A stretch of DNA of 64,000 nt, from NCBI GenBank assembly GCA_006503475.1, contig RSEH01000141.1, forward strand, positions 1 through 64,000. The letters run 5' to 3'. The notes below the pieces were generated by a model. The model was not told the DNA's origin and did not search any database. It saw only the letters and a list, made by a program, of their open reading frames with translations. How positions within the stretch are numbered: the first letter of the stretch is position 1; the number at the start of each line of letters is the position of its first letter. The translations under genes were made by a program, and so were the position numbers. Of this stretch, positions 33,631 through 41,688 are shown piece by piece. This stretch comes from Stentor roeselii. Lineage: Eukaryota > Ciliophora > Heterotrichea > Heterotrichida > Stentoridae.

Positions 33631-33900
33631 AAGTACCTTGAAAGTAATATCTTTCGCTATTCAAAACGAAGGACTTTCTTATCTTAACATAAAATTCTCA
33701 TCATCTAGCAATAAATACTTTTAAGTACCTTGAAATTAACATCTTTCACTATCCAAAAAAAGAAATTTCTTCATCTTCACCTAAATTTCTCATGATCCAA
33801 CAATAAATACTTTTAATTACCTTGAAATTAACATCATTCGCTATCCAAAAAAATCAATTTCTTCATCTTCACCTAAAATTCTCATGATCTAAACAATAAA
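33631..33900 (+). repeat. Three tandem copies of a 92-bp sequence directly upstream of AMMECR1
   Basis: Copies start at 33631, 33723 and 33815. Each begins with AA(G/T)TACCTTGAAA(G/T)TAA, continues through TC(A/T)TTC(A/G)CTAT(C/T)CAAAA and TCTTCACCTAAA(A/T)TTCTCAT, and ends in a CAATAAA motif. In the last copy that motif is the CAATAAA directly before the AMMECR1 start codon. Copies 1 and 2 are exactly 92 bp; copy 3 is cut at the ATG. Copies 2 and 3 are the more similar pair. A short partial copy precedes copy 1. It occupies almost the whole Nup96/AMMECR1 divergent spacer. Confidence 0.9.
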
Positions 33901-34533
33901 ATGGCCAGTGCTAGAATGTGTGCAGTTTGCTTTGAAGTTCTCATCGCAAATTTAAAACGACAAGACACTTCAGCGATTATCAGAAGATTCGAAGTAGAAG
34001 AGCCCATCGCCAATGAGTGCTCTCCACTCTTCGTTACCTGGACTATCGGAGAAGACAAAGACCTTCGCGGTTGCATCGGGACTTTCGACAGGTCCAGCGC
34101 GATTGGCTCTCTTGTCCCTCGTTACGCGTTGGTCTCTGCCTTACAAGACACAAGGTTCTCCCCCATCACTCTTCCAGAAGTCAAACATTTGTCAGTCTCA
34201 GTGTCTTTGCTCAGGAACTTCATTGATATCAATGATCCTCTTGGTTGGACTGTCGGCGTTCATGGAATTGAAATTGAATTCAGAGTGCAAGGAAGGAATT
34301 ATTCAGGAACTTTTTTGCCTGAAGTCGCCAGTGAACAGGGATGGGACCAGGCTACTACCTTGGTTCAGCTTTTTCGAAAAGCTGGATTTAGGCCGAATAA
34401 CCCCAATAGACATCCTGTTGAGATTGTGAATGAACTTAGACCTAATTTGAAAGTTACTACTTATGAAAGCTCGAAATTAACTATGTCATACGATGATTAT
34501 CTTAGGTTTATAGGTGAAAGAGATAATAGCTAA
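33901..34533 (+). CDS. AMMECR1: AMMECR1-domain protein
   Basis: The product is 210 aa. It covers a complete AMMECR1 domain, including the signature LRGCIGTF (residues 56-63), the ALQDTRFSPITLPEVKHLSVSVSLL stretch, GVHGIEIEF, and TFLPEVASEQGWDQ near residue 140. AMMECR1 proteins are conserved from archaea to humans with no firmly established reaction; a catalytic or nucleic-acid-linked role has been suggested. The start follows AACAATAAA at the end of the third 92-bp repeat. It is followed 80 nt later by the HSF-type gene on the same strand. Confidence 0.93.
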   Translation: MASARMCAVCFEVLIANLKRQDTSAIIRRFEVEEPIANECSPLFVTWTIGEDKDLRGCIGTFDRSSAIGSLVPRYALVSALQDTRFSPITLPEVKHLSVSVSLLRNFIDINDPLGWTVGVHGIEIEFRVQGRNYSGTFLPEVASEQGWDQATTLVQLFRKAGFRPNNPNRHPVEIVNELRPNLKVTTYESSKLTMSYDDYLRFIGERDNS

Positions 34534-34613
34534 TTTAAGACTTTTCAAATAAGGAAATCTTAATATCTTAATTTTCTTAAACATGACGCTTAAATGTGGA
34601 TATATATACAGGA

Positions 34614-35150
34614 ATGAACTCAGAACCTTCACATTTTTTCAAGAAACTTATAAACTTACTTAACAGCCAAGAGCACGACGAGATATTTCATTGGAATTCA
34701 AACAAGGCAGGATTTTCAATTCTAGACCAAACCCAGTTTATTGACTTTATTTTACAAATTTACTTTCCCGAATTAAATATTGAAAGATTTATCTCCAAAT
34801 TGAAAAAAATCGGATTTAAAGTAATCAAAACAAATAACTTCCTTTCCTTCAAGTTCAAAGAAAAACACAAAGAAAATCCCCTCCCAATAAAAAAAATTTC
34901 TGATTTCATCCAAATTCCTTCTAGAAAAAAAACCTTGAAACAAAGCATGCTTTCAGTGGACCTTGACCAGCTTGAAAACTTGCAGCTTCTAATGGAGCAG
35001 AAAGTTTCAACATTAGAAAAAAAATTTGAGAAGATAATTTCATTGAACATCTTCCTAATCAGTGAGCTGAACAAATCAAGTAAAAACGAAAAGTCAAAAT
35101 ACTCCGAGTTACTGAAACACCTTCAACATTTCCAGGACTCTAATAGTTAA
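34614..35150 (+). CDS. Small HSF-type DNA-binding protein
   Basis: The product is 178 aa from ATG 34614. Residues 5-85 match the heat-shock-factor winged-helix DNA-binding domain: FFKKLINLLN, IFHWNSNKAGFSILDQTQFIDFIL, YFPELNIERFISKLKKIGFKVI. The linker is basic, and residues 120-178 form a coiled coil that could serve as a short oligomerisation region. There is no obvious activation domain and the protein is much shorter than metazoan HSFs. It is probably a nuclear transcription factor. It converges with Arp8, with 45 nt between stops. Confidence 0.75.
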   Translation: MNSEPSHFFKKLINLLNSQEHDEIFHWNSNKAGFSILDQTQFIDFILQIYFPELNIERFISKLKKIGFKVIKTNNFLSFKFKEKHKENPLPIKKISDFIQIPSRKKTLKQSMLSVDLDQLENLQLLMEQKVSTLEKKFEKIISLNIFLISELNKSSKNEKSKYSELLKHLQHFQDSNS

Positions 35151-35195
35151 CAATAAATAACCAGTGCGGTTATAAGTCCATTAACTAATGTTTAT

Positions 35196-36839
35196 CTACC
35201 AAATAAAAGTCGCTTTTTCCCTGATGAGTCGAACCCCTCCTTCAAGTGGTCGATCACGTCTCCACTTTTTACACATTTCACTGAGTTGATAATGATTTTC
35301 AAAGTTCACGAAGTTCGCCATGAGTTCTTCTTTTGCTTCTGTCGGCTGCCATTCGCCGACCCACCTTGCGCGGGCGATCCAAAGTTCTTTCGCGCTTTCT
35401 AAATAAGGGATGACTGTGCCTCCCACCCACATTAAATGGTCAGGCCTGATGTGTTCTTTATTGCCGTCACTGTCAGAGTGAATGATGCTTGCCTTGACAT
35501 CTACACGGTCCACCCCGCCTTCTTCAGGGAATCTGTTAATAAGTCGATCTTCTAAAACATCGACCAAGTCACTGAACATGCCTCCTCCTCCAGTCAATAA
35601 GATACAATTTGCAAGTTTTTTCTTTATTTCTGAAGTGTCCAGGGCTAAAATTGATTTGATTATCAGTTGGTCTAGACTCATTATTTTCTTTTCTGCTGTT
35701 GGGTGAGGAGGCACTTCGATCTTTGACTCGATCAGGTCGTCTAAGTAGTCGTCTGTGTCCACTGAGAAGACTGGGTGTAATACTTGGGTGAACTTTGGAC
35801 TGCCTGAGGATATTTCGAGAAGTGATGTGTGGAATAAGGAATGAGCGGCAACTGCTAGAGCTGGGTTGGATGAACTTACTTTCATTGAAGAGTCACGAGT
35901 CTTGCAGATGTACTCGATTGAACCTTCTTGTTGCATTAAACGACAGGATTCTTTTTTTATGGCTTCTACCATTCGTAATTGGTCTGCTGATTCTGATTCA
36001 CTTGGAGTTAGGATTCTGAGGAGAAGAAGGTCGATGTCTCTCCCAGCATAATACTGCCTCAGATGAGTCTTGGGAAGAATAACTCCTTCTTCAACACAAA
36101 CCACATTAACATGAGTCGCACCAATATCAACAACACAAGCCGAAGGCACTCCAGCTCCAAAAAGCGCTGAAACACTTTCCTGCTGCAAAAAGACACTTCG
36201 AAACCCAAGACTCCTCAAAACGATATCAACCAAAGCCTTGACCTGGTCCTTAAAAAACGCATCAGGAATGATAAGTACAACTGAAAACTGCTGAAACATT
36301 TCCCTCGGAATTTTCAATATCCTAATAGCAGTATACTCTAAAATCCTTTCCAAATCACTGACAACAGTTCTAAAAGTCTGAGCGGCAGTGATATTGAAAT
36401 GTCCTCTAAAAATCGGCCAATGTTTCACATAATGATCATTAGGATGCACGTTGAAAGCCTCTTCACCAACGAGATAAGGCGGGTGATGAGAGGTGTCTGT
36501 GTACTCAGTAAGCTGAATCAAAGAGACTTCAGCTTCTCCATCATCTTCTTCTTGTTGTTTTTTTGATTTTTTCTTATTGGGAAGGACGATTTTGGGCATC
36601 TGGGTCTTCAGAAAGCCAGTGCTTTGAAGGTAGTTCTGAACCATTGAATAAGCTTTAAACAAAGTCTCCGCATCACAGGTGGGATTTTGTTGACTTGCCA
36701 AGGCAGAAATGACTGAATGTGCGACTTTATACGCGATGACATTAGGAATCGTGAAAGGTTGCATTTGATTTCCGAATCCGACTCTTAAAGTAGAAGATCC
36801 GAGCTGAATCACAATGGTTTCTGAAGACTTGTTTTCCAT
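35196..36839 (-). CDS. ARP8: Actin-related protein 8 (INO80 complex)
   Basis: Arp8 is a nuclear actin-related protein of the INO80 chromatin remodeller that binds nucleosomes and linker DNA. The 547-aa product opens with an actin-like IQLGSSTLRVGF strand. Arp8-specific blocks follow: YLVGEEAFNVHP, WPIFRGHFN, LERILEYTAIRILKIP, VLIIPDAFFKDQVKALVDIVLRSLGF, QQESVSALFGAGVPSACVVDIGAT and LTGGGGMFSDLVDVLEDRL. An acidic/Lys-rich insert sits near residue 95. It ends with actin fold elements (HLMWVGGTVIPYLES). The start follows AACAATAA. It is shorter than human Arp8 (624 aa). Confidence 0.9.
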   Translation of the reverse strand: MENKSSETIVIQLGSSTLRVGFGNQMQPFTIPNVIAYKVAHSVISALASQQNPTCDAETLFKAYSMVQNYLQSTGFLKTQMPKIVLPNKKKSKKQQEEDDGEAEVSLIQLTEYTDTSHHPPYLVGEEAFNVHPNDHYVKHWPIFRGHFNITAAQTFRTVVSDLERILEYTAIRILKIPREMFQQFSVVLIIPDAFFKDQVKALVDIVLRSLGFRSVFLQQESVSALFGAGVPSACVVDIGATHVNVVCVEEGVILPKTHLRQYYAGRDIDLLLLRILTPSESESADQLRMVEAIKKESCRLMQQEGSIEYICKTRDSSMKVSSSNPALAVAAHSLFHTSLLEISSGSPKFTQVLHPVFSVDTDDYLDDLIESKIEVPPHPTAEKKIMSLDQLIIKSILALDTSEIKKKLANCILLTGGGGMFSDLVDVLEDRLINRFPEEGGVDRVDVKASIIHSDSDGNKEHIRPDHLMWVGGTVIPYLESAKELWIARARWVGEWQPTEAKEELMANFVNFENHYQLSEMCKKWRRDRPLEGGVRLIREKATFIW

Positions 36840-36903
36840 TTATTGTTTAGATAAGTGAAAAGTTGACAGCAGTTCAAGATCGTCCTCACTTTTGACTTAT
36901 CCT

Positions 36904-38463
36904 TCAATAGCCGATGCTGCTGACAGTCCCCATTGCAGTGATGAACTCGTCGTTGACCATTATTCTTGTTCCGATGATGAGGTACTCAGGTCTTTGCAAG
37001 AACCGGAAGCGGAACTTCATCGTTTCGCCAGAGACAATCGAAGCAGGTCCTGACAAGACACAAGCTTGTTGAGAGGTGTTTTGCATGTAAATCATTGGCT
37101 TGTACCCACGAGTCTCCCTTTCTCCTTTGAAGGTGTTAATAGGACATACCCAGCACTGAAACTCAAAAGTCGTTTTCGCCAGTTCTTTCCGGTCAACCAT
37201 CACCATTCCTTCCCTCATGTCCTGCACTTGTCCCACAAGAATACTGCAGAAATGTCCAGCGGATACTGAGTCACTTTCAACATCTTTCACTTTTATTGAA
37301 AAAATCTGAGTTTTTATGAAATTTCCGGAATTATCTGGACCGATAAATACTTCTTGTCCTGTCTTCAAAGAACCTTTTTTCAAAAACCCGGTAAGTAAAG
37401 TTTCTTCTTCTTTTGACTTACATTTTTCAATGAAAAACTCAGAATGAGAACTTGAGTCCCAAACGTGAATCTGGGGTAAAAGGTTCAAAAAGCTCACAAA
37501 AATATCAGTGTTTTTATGAGTTTTTAATGAGAGGGTGAAGACTGGGACTATCTTTTCATTGACAAATGTTCTTGAAGAAAGGATGATATCTTCAGGGCTT
37601 TCCATTTCTAGAAGCATGCTTTGGTGTCTGCTGATTTCGAGTGAAAGGAAGGAAAGGACTGAATCCACATGATGAGTTGAGCATTTTTCACTTTTACTAA
37701 GAATCACGAATAAAGGAAGGTTGAGAGCAAATATCACGTTTAGGTAGTCTCGGTTTTGAGCTTCTGAATAGTTACTCGGGTCAATCATGAGCAAGGCATA
37801 GTCAGGTATCTGGCTTATCAACCCCGATAAAAACGCTGACTTGTACTTAGAACTGCCAGGCAAGTCAATCAAACTAATTGACTTGCAAGATCGCAGGTCA
37901 TTCCTCGACTTGCTCTTGACAGGTTTCAATATCTTCCCCTGTGAGTCAAAATAAAGCAAGTGCTGTGAATAGGTTGTAGTCGATCCTTGTTTCTTCTCAG
38001 TTTTATGCAAAGAAGTCGCGTTTCTAGCACTTCCACGTCCGTTTTCCCTGACGCCCTTGGCAAGAACTCCGACAAGAGTGCTTTTGCCGACTTTACTCTC
38101 ACCAATTAAAGCGATTCTTGTGTCAACTAAGTTTCTCTGGTTTTTCTTTCTTATCAAAATTTGACTGACTGCGCCGTCTTCGAGGATCTGCTTTCCGAGG
38201 ACTGAGACTTCAACATTAATCTGCTCGGCAATCGACTGCAAGTTGCTTAAAGCTTGCTCGAGTTGCGTCATTGTAAGGCCAATCGCTTCAGCGTTTGAAC
38301 CAAGGCCTAAAGTTACTTGGTACTCGCCTGAGTTTTCTAGTCTTTGCAAGATTTGGCTTTGAAGACGCTCCACACGAATTGCGCAGGGATTTATGTAGTT
38401 TAAGATGAATTCTAACTTTCGTAGCTCGAAGAAGTCTTCTGGCTTTGTAGATTTTGATTCCAT
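36904..38463 (-). CDS. GTPBP1/GTPBP2-like translational GTPase with altered G motifs
   Basis: GTPBP1/2 are EF-Tu-like GTPases involved in ribosome rescue and mRNA turnover. The 519-aa product follows GTPBP1 through the whole length: RIALIGESKVGKSTLVGVLAKG (G1 at 121-128), NGRGSARN, STTTYSQHLLYFDSQGK, the YLNVIFALNLPLFVILSKSE stretch, a beta-barrel with VFIGPDNSGNFI and EGMVMVDRKEL, and the C-terminal FRFLQRPEYLIIGTRIM. Two motifs are unusual. G3 reads DLPGSSKY (200-207), where GTPBP1 has DLAGHEKY, so the usual catalytic His is Ser. G4 reads SKSE instead of TKID. Reduced or altered GTP hydrolysis is inferred. It ends in TGA. Confidence 0.85.
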   Translation of the reverse strand: MESKSTKPEDFFELRKLEFILNYINPCAIRVERLQSQILQRLENSGEYQVTLGLGSNAEAIGLTMTQLEQALSNLQSIAEQINVEVSVLGKQILEDGAVSQILIRKKNQRNLVDTRIALIGESKVGKSTLVGVLAKGVRENGRGSARNATSLHKTEKKQGSTTTYSQHLLYFDSQGKILKPVKSKSRNDLRSCKSISLIDLPGSSKYKSAFLSGLISQIPDYALLMIDPSNYSEAQNRDYLNVIFALNLPLFVILSKSEKCSTHHVDSVLSFLSLEISRHQSMLLEMESPEDIILSSRTFVNEKIVPVFTLSLKTHKNTDIFVSFLNLLPQIHVWDSSSHSEFFIEKCKSKEEETLLTGFLKKGSLKTGQEVFIGPDNSGNFIKTQIFSIKVKDVESDSVSAGHFCSILVGQVQDMREGMVMVDRKELAKTTFEFQCWVCPINTFKGERETRGYKPMIYMQNTSQQACVLSGPASIVSGETMKFRFRFLQRPEYLIIGTRIMVNDEFITAMGTVSSIGY

Positions 38464-39057
38464 TTTATGATTATAAGCTTGACCTTATCTGTTAAGGGTA
38501 TGGAAGTTTTGATTCTGGGATTTGGGCTTGGGTTTAGGTTTTGGATTTTTTAGGGAATTGAGTTGGATTTTAGAGGATTGGGAAAGGAGGTTTAAGGATT
38601 GGGAAGGAACTTTGAAGGTTTTATGATTTGTTTGGTTGGTGCAAGGTTTGAATTTTTTGAATTTTTTTTTGACTTTGGGGATTGAAGAGGTTTTAAAGGA
38701 TTTGGATTATATTTTGGTGGTTTTATGTTAGATTTAGTGAAATTTCCAGAGGATTTAGAAATATCAGTTATTTGACCATTTAGCTTATAGATAATAATAT
38801 CAAAATTCAAGTAATATTATAGAATATTTTTAAATTTAAATATATCTAAAAAATCTTTATTGATAAGGGTTGATATCAAAGATAAGCCACCAATAATTAA
38901 TTAATAATTAAGAAATTATCATTCCTTCAATAAGTCTATACAACTCCTCACAAGAATAAATAAAATCACAAGTCCTAAATTTCAATCTTCCACTTCTATC
39001 AAATCCTTTACTCCACCCAAAAACTAAACCATTCACCTCCATAATCCTAACCAAAAA
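38464..39057. promoter_or_regulatory. Divergent promoter region, GTPBP1-like / PIP5K
   Basis: There is no convincing gene in 594 bp. The plus strand is G/T-rich and C-poor over 38480-38760, A/T-rich in the middle, then C/A-rich and G-poor over 38940-39057. Each gene thus has C/A-rich, G-poor sequence on its own coding strand upstream of its start. A 72-codon antisense frame at 38592-38810 is low-complexity and not credible. Confidence 0.5.
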
Positions 39058-41136
39058 ATGTCCTGTTTCCGTGCAAAACGTAAAGCGAATACAAAACGCA
39101 ACATCGAGCACACAATCGAGATAAGCAGATACAAATTCCCTAAATCAGAATTCGAGATGTACAAGCAACGATTCGAACGAATGTCTTCAGGAACGACGAT
39201 TTCAAAGGAAGACTTCAAGAAAAACATGCGAATCAATGAGTTCAAACTATTAGGATACATTTCCGACCGAATCTTCGAAGTAATGAACAAAAGTCGTTCA
39301 GGTTCAGTAAGTCTTCAAGAGTACCTGTCGTACATGGACGTCATGAACTACGGTTCATCTGAAGACAAAGCTCGTCAAAGTTTTCAGATAATTGCAGGGG
39401 TCGATTCCGAAGTGATTTCTTACAAAACCTTTAAAAAGTGGCTGATTTCAGCTTCTAAGACTAGAAATTTAAACACTGGTGAAGAAATCTCGTTATCTGA
39501 CTTAGATATCAAGGAGTACTTCAGAGCTATTGACAAGAATGATGATGATTGCATTGACTTTGAAGAGTATCTTCATTCACTTGTTGAACAACCTCAGTTC
39601 CGTGAATTGGTTCAGGTCTTTGAACATGATTTCACTGAAAGGTTGAATGTTCCTTGCATTGAGAACTTTACAAGAGAAAATCCGCAGTATAAGAAAAAGA
39701 TTAAAGAACTTGAAGATATGATTGGAGAGTTGATTGTGTATTTAGAAGAAAATAACATGAAACCTATGAAAGATTTAACTATCAATATGAGTGATATTCG
39801 ACTTGGACTTAGGACTAGTGATAGATTGCATACTACTGTCAGGAATGAACATAAAGGCCATCATGAAATTTTAAGGAGGTCGACTATTGTTTCGAATACT
39901 TTGAGGATTAGTAAGAGAAGGTATAGTGCAAAGTATGATATTGTTAAGGATACTCTTCAGAATCTACTGGGAAATTTGAAGAGACTTAAACAGGGACAGA
40001 ATGTCGAAGAGGATAGTGGGTATGATAGGATGCCTTCGAAAACTTGGACTAGGACTATACCTAAAAAATTAACTCTGCAAAAAAACGACGTGATTTACTG
40101 GGGAGACGATGACTGGAACTTGATCCTAAACATGATGCTAGGAATCCAGAAGTCTGTAAAAGAAAAAGTAGCAGAAGGTGAATCTCTTCCAAACGTAACA
40201 TCAGACATGTTCATAGAAAAAGTAAAGCACAAGCTTCTTCGAAGTCAAGTAAAATCAAATAAAACCTTTAAATTCCGAGACTACGCGCCTTCAATCTTCG
40301 AGCGTATCCGAAAGTTATACAACATAAAGCCAGCTGAATACATCAGATCTTTAGGAATGGAAAAAATAATGCACGCCCTTGTTGCAAACGAATTTTCTTC
40401 ATTGACAGGAATGTGCACAACAGGTAAAAGTGGGAGTTTCTTTTACTACTCCGATGACGGGAAGTACATGTTAAAGACAGTGAGCACTGAAGAGTACAAG
40501 TTTTTCTGGCAGTTCCTTCCGGACTATTATTTTCATTTATATAAAAATCCGCATACTTTGATCACTCGTTTTTTTGGTTTTCATAAAATCATCGACTGCG
40601 GGTCACGAAAAGAAATTTACTTCGTCGTCATGGGAAACCTGTTCAAAAGTGACTATGAAATCGACGTCAAATATGACTTAAAAGGCTCTACTCTTGGAAG
40701 ACTCACTCTTGATAAAGAAGATAAAAGTATTGCAAGGAAAGATAATAACTTCAACCTTGAAGGCAGGAAAATCTTGATAGGAAGTAAGAGAAAAGAGTAC
40801 ATCATGGAGCAGATCAAGAAAGATGTCGAAGTTCTTCAAAGAAATAACATCATTGACTACAGTCTTTTACTAGGAATTTCAAAAGTTGACCATAAAGTCC
40901 CTGTCAAAAAAGGATTCGCTATTTTCAATGAGGTCGACGACGGTGGAATGATGAGTGACAACGGTGAAGATTTATACTTTTTAGGAATCATCGATATCCT
41001 CACATTTTATGGAGCTCGTAAAAAACTTGAACACTTTTTCAAAACCACCATTCACAAAAAACAAGCAGTTTCTTGTGCACCTCCAGCTTTTTACGCTGAA
41101 AGGTTTTTACGGTACATGGATGAAGTTTTTCTCTAA
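39058..41136 (+). CDS. EF-hand / phosphatidylinositol 4-phosphate 5-kinase fusion
   Basis: PIP5K makes PI(4,5)P2 from PI4P at membranes. The 692-aa product has an N-terminal calcium-sensor-like half: a degenerate EF-hand near 76-90 and a canonical EF loop at 159-170 (DKNDDDCIDFEE). After a basic linker comes the lipid-kinase domain (about 360-692): FRDYAPSIFERIRKLY, glycine loop GKSGSFFYYSDDGKYMLKT, DLKGSTLGR, IIDYSLLLGI, YFLGIIDILTFYGARKK. The activation segment ends APPAFYAERF, whose Glu is typical of type I (PIP5K) rather than type II kinases. A similar sensor-kinase fusion is known in Plasmodium. The call to Ca2+ regulation is inferred. Confidence 0.9.
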   Translation: MSCFRAKRKANTKRNIEHTIEISRYKFPKSEFEMYKQRFERMSSGTTISKEDFKKNMRINEFKLLGYISDRIFEVMNKSRSGSVSLQEYLSYMDVMNYGSSEDKARQSFQIIAGVDSEVISYKTFKKWLISASKTRNLNTGEEISLSDLDIKEYFRAIDKNDDDCIDFEEYLHSLVEQPQFRELVQVFEHDFTERLNVPCIENFTRENPQYKKKIKELEDMIGELIVYLEENNMKPMKDLTINMSDIRLGLRTSDRLHTTVRNEHKGHHEILRRSTIVSNTLRISKRRYSAKYDIVKDTLQNLLGNLKRLKQGQNVEEDSGYDRMPSKTWTRTIPKKLTLQKNDVIYWGDDDWNLILNMMLGIQKSVKEKVAEGESLPNVTSDMFIEKVKHKLLRSQVKSNKTFKFRDYAPSIFERIRKLYNIKPAEYIRSLGMEKIMHALVANEFSSLTGMCTTGKSGSFFYYSDDGKYMLKTVSTEEYKFFWQFLPDYYFHLYKNPHTLITRFFGFHKIIDCGSRKEIYFVVMGNLFKSDYEIDVKYDLKGSTLGRLTLDKEDKSIARKDNNFNLEGRKILIGSKRKEYIMEQIKKDVEVLQRNNIIDYSLLLGISKVDHKVPVKKGFAIFNEVDDGGMMSDNGEDLYFLGIIDILTFYGARKKLEHFFKTTIHKKQAVSCAPPAFYAERFLRYMDEVFL

Positions 41137-41193
41137 TAGCTGTTAAGATAAAAACCTTATAATTTGAAACCATTTCAATTTTTAGTCAATAAA

Positions 41194-41688
41194 ATGAGTT
41201 TATTTGTTGGGAATATTTCAAGATCGACTACTGGAAAAGATATCCACGCTTTTTTCGATAAGTACGGAAAATGCACTGTCGATGTCAAAGGAAATTTCGC
41301 TTTTGTTGACTTTGAGTCTTCTGAATCGGCTAAGCAGGCCAAGCAGGCCCTTCATGGAAAAGAAATCTTTGGAAATGTTGTCAATATTGAGTGGTCTAAG
41401 AAAGGACCGAAGAAGTCAAGTAAGTCCTCTCATCAGTCTTCTTTGCCTTCTAAGTCTTCTTCTCGTAATGAGATTGAATGTTACATCTGTCGGGAACTTG
41501 GACATATCGCTAAAGAATGCAAAAATAAGGACAAGAATGAAGGTGGACAACGACTTGCTATTGAAACTGATGTCATTCTTGAGAATCTTAGGAAAGAAAG
41601 AGCTCATTTTAGAGCAAGAATTAAGAGTCCGGAGAGGTATAGCCGCGTGATGATGTTAAGCTTTAATACTTTAAGAATACTTAACTAA
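41194..41688 (+). CDS. RRM plus CCHC zinc-knuckle RNA-binding protein (RSZ/SRSF7-type splicing factor)
   Basis: The product is 164 aa from ATG 41194 (after CAATAAA). An N-terminal RRM has RNP2 LFVGNI and RNP1 GNFAFVDF. A Ser/Lys-rich linker follows, then one zinc knuckle CYICRELGHIAKEC (CX2CX4HX4C), then a basic tail with RIKSPERYSR. The order RRM-knuckle-RS matches RSZ22/SRSF7-type splicing factors, though the RS tail is short. Its TAA stop is immediately followed by the stop codon of the TM9SF gene on the other strand. Confidence 0.8.
   Translation: MSLFVGNISRSTTGKDIHAFFDKYGKCTVDVKGNFAFVDFESSESAKQAKQALHGKEIFGNVVNIEWSKKGPKKSSKSSHQSSLPSKSSSRNEIECYICRELGHIAKECKNKDKNEGGQRLAIETDVILENLRKERAHFRARIKSPERYSRVMMLSFNTLRILN

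Noticed and set aside
38592-38810. 72-aa Lys/Pro/Asn-rich minus-strand frame upstream of the GTPBP1-like gene.
   Set aside because: Low-complexity product of the G/T-rich promoter tract; no conserved motif and no start context.
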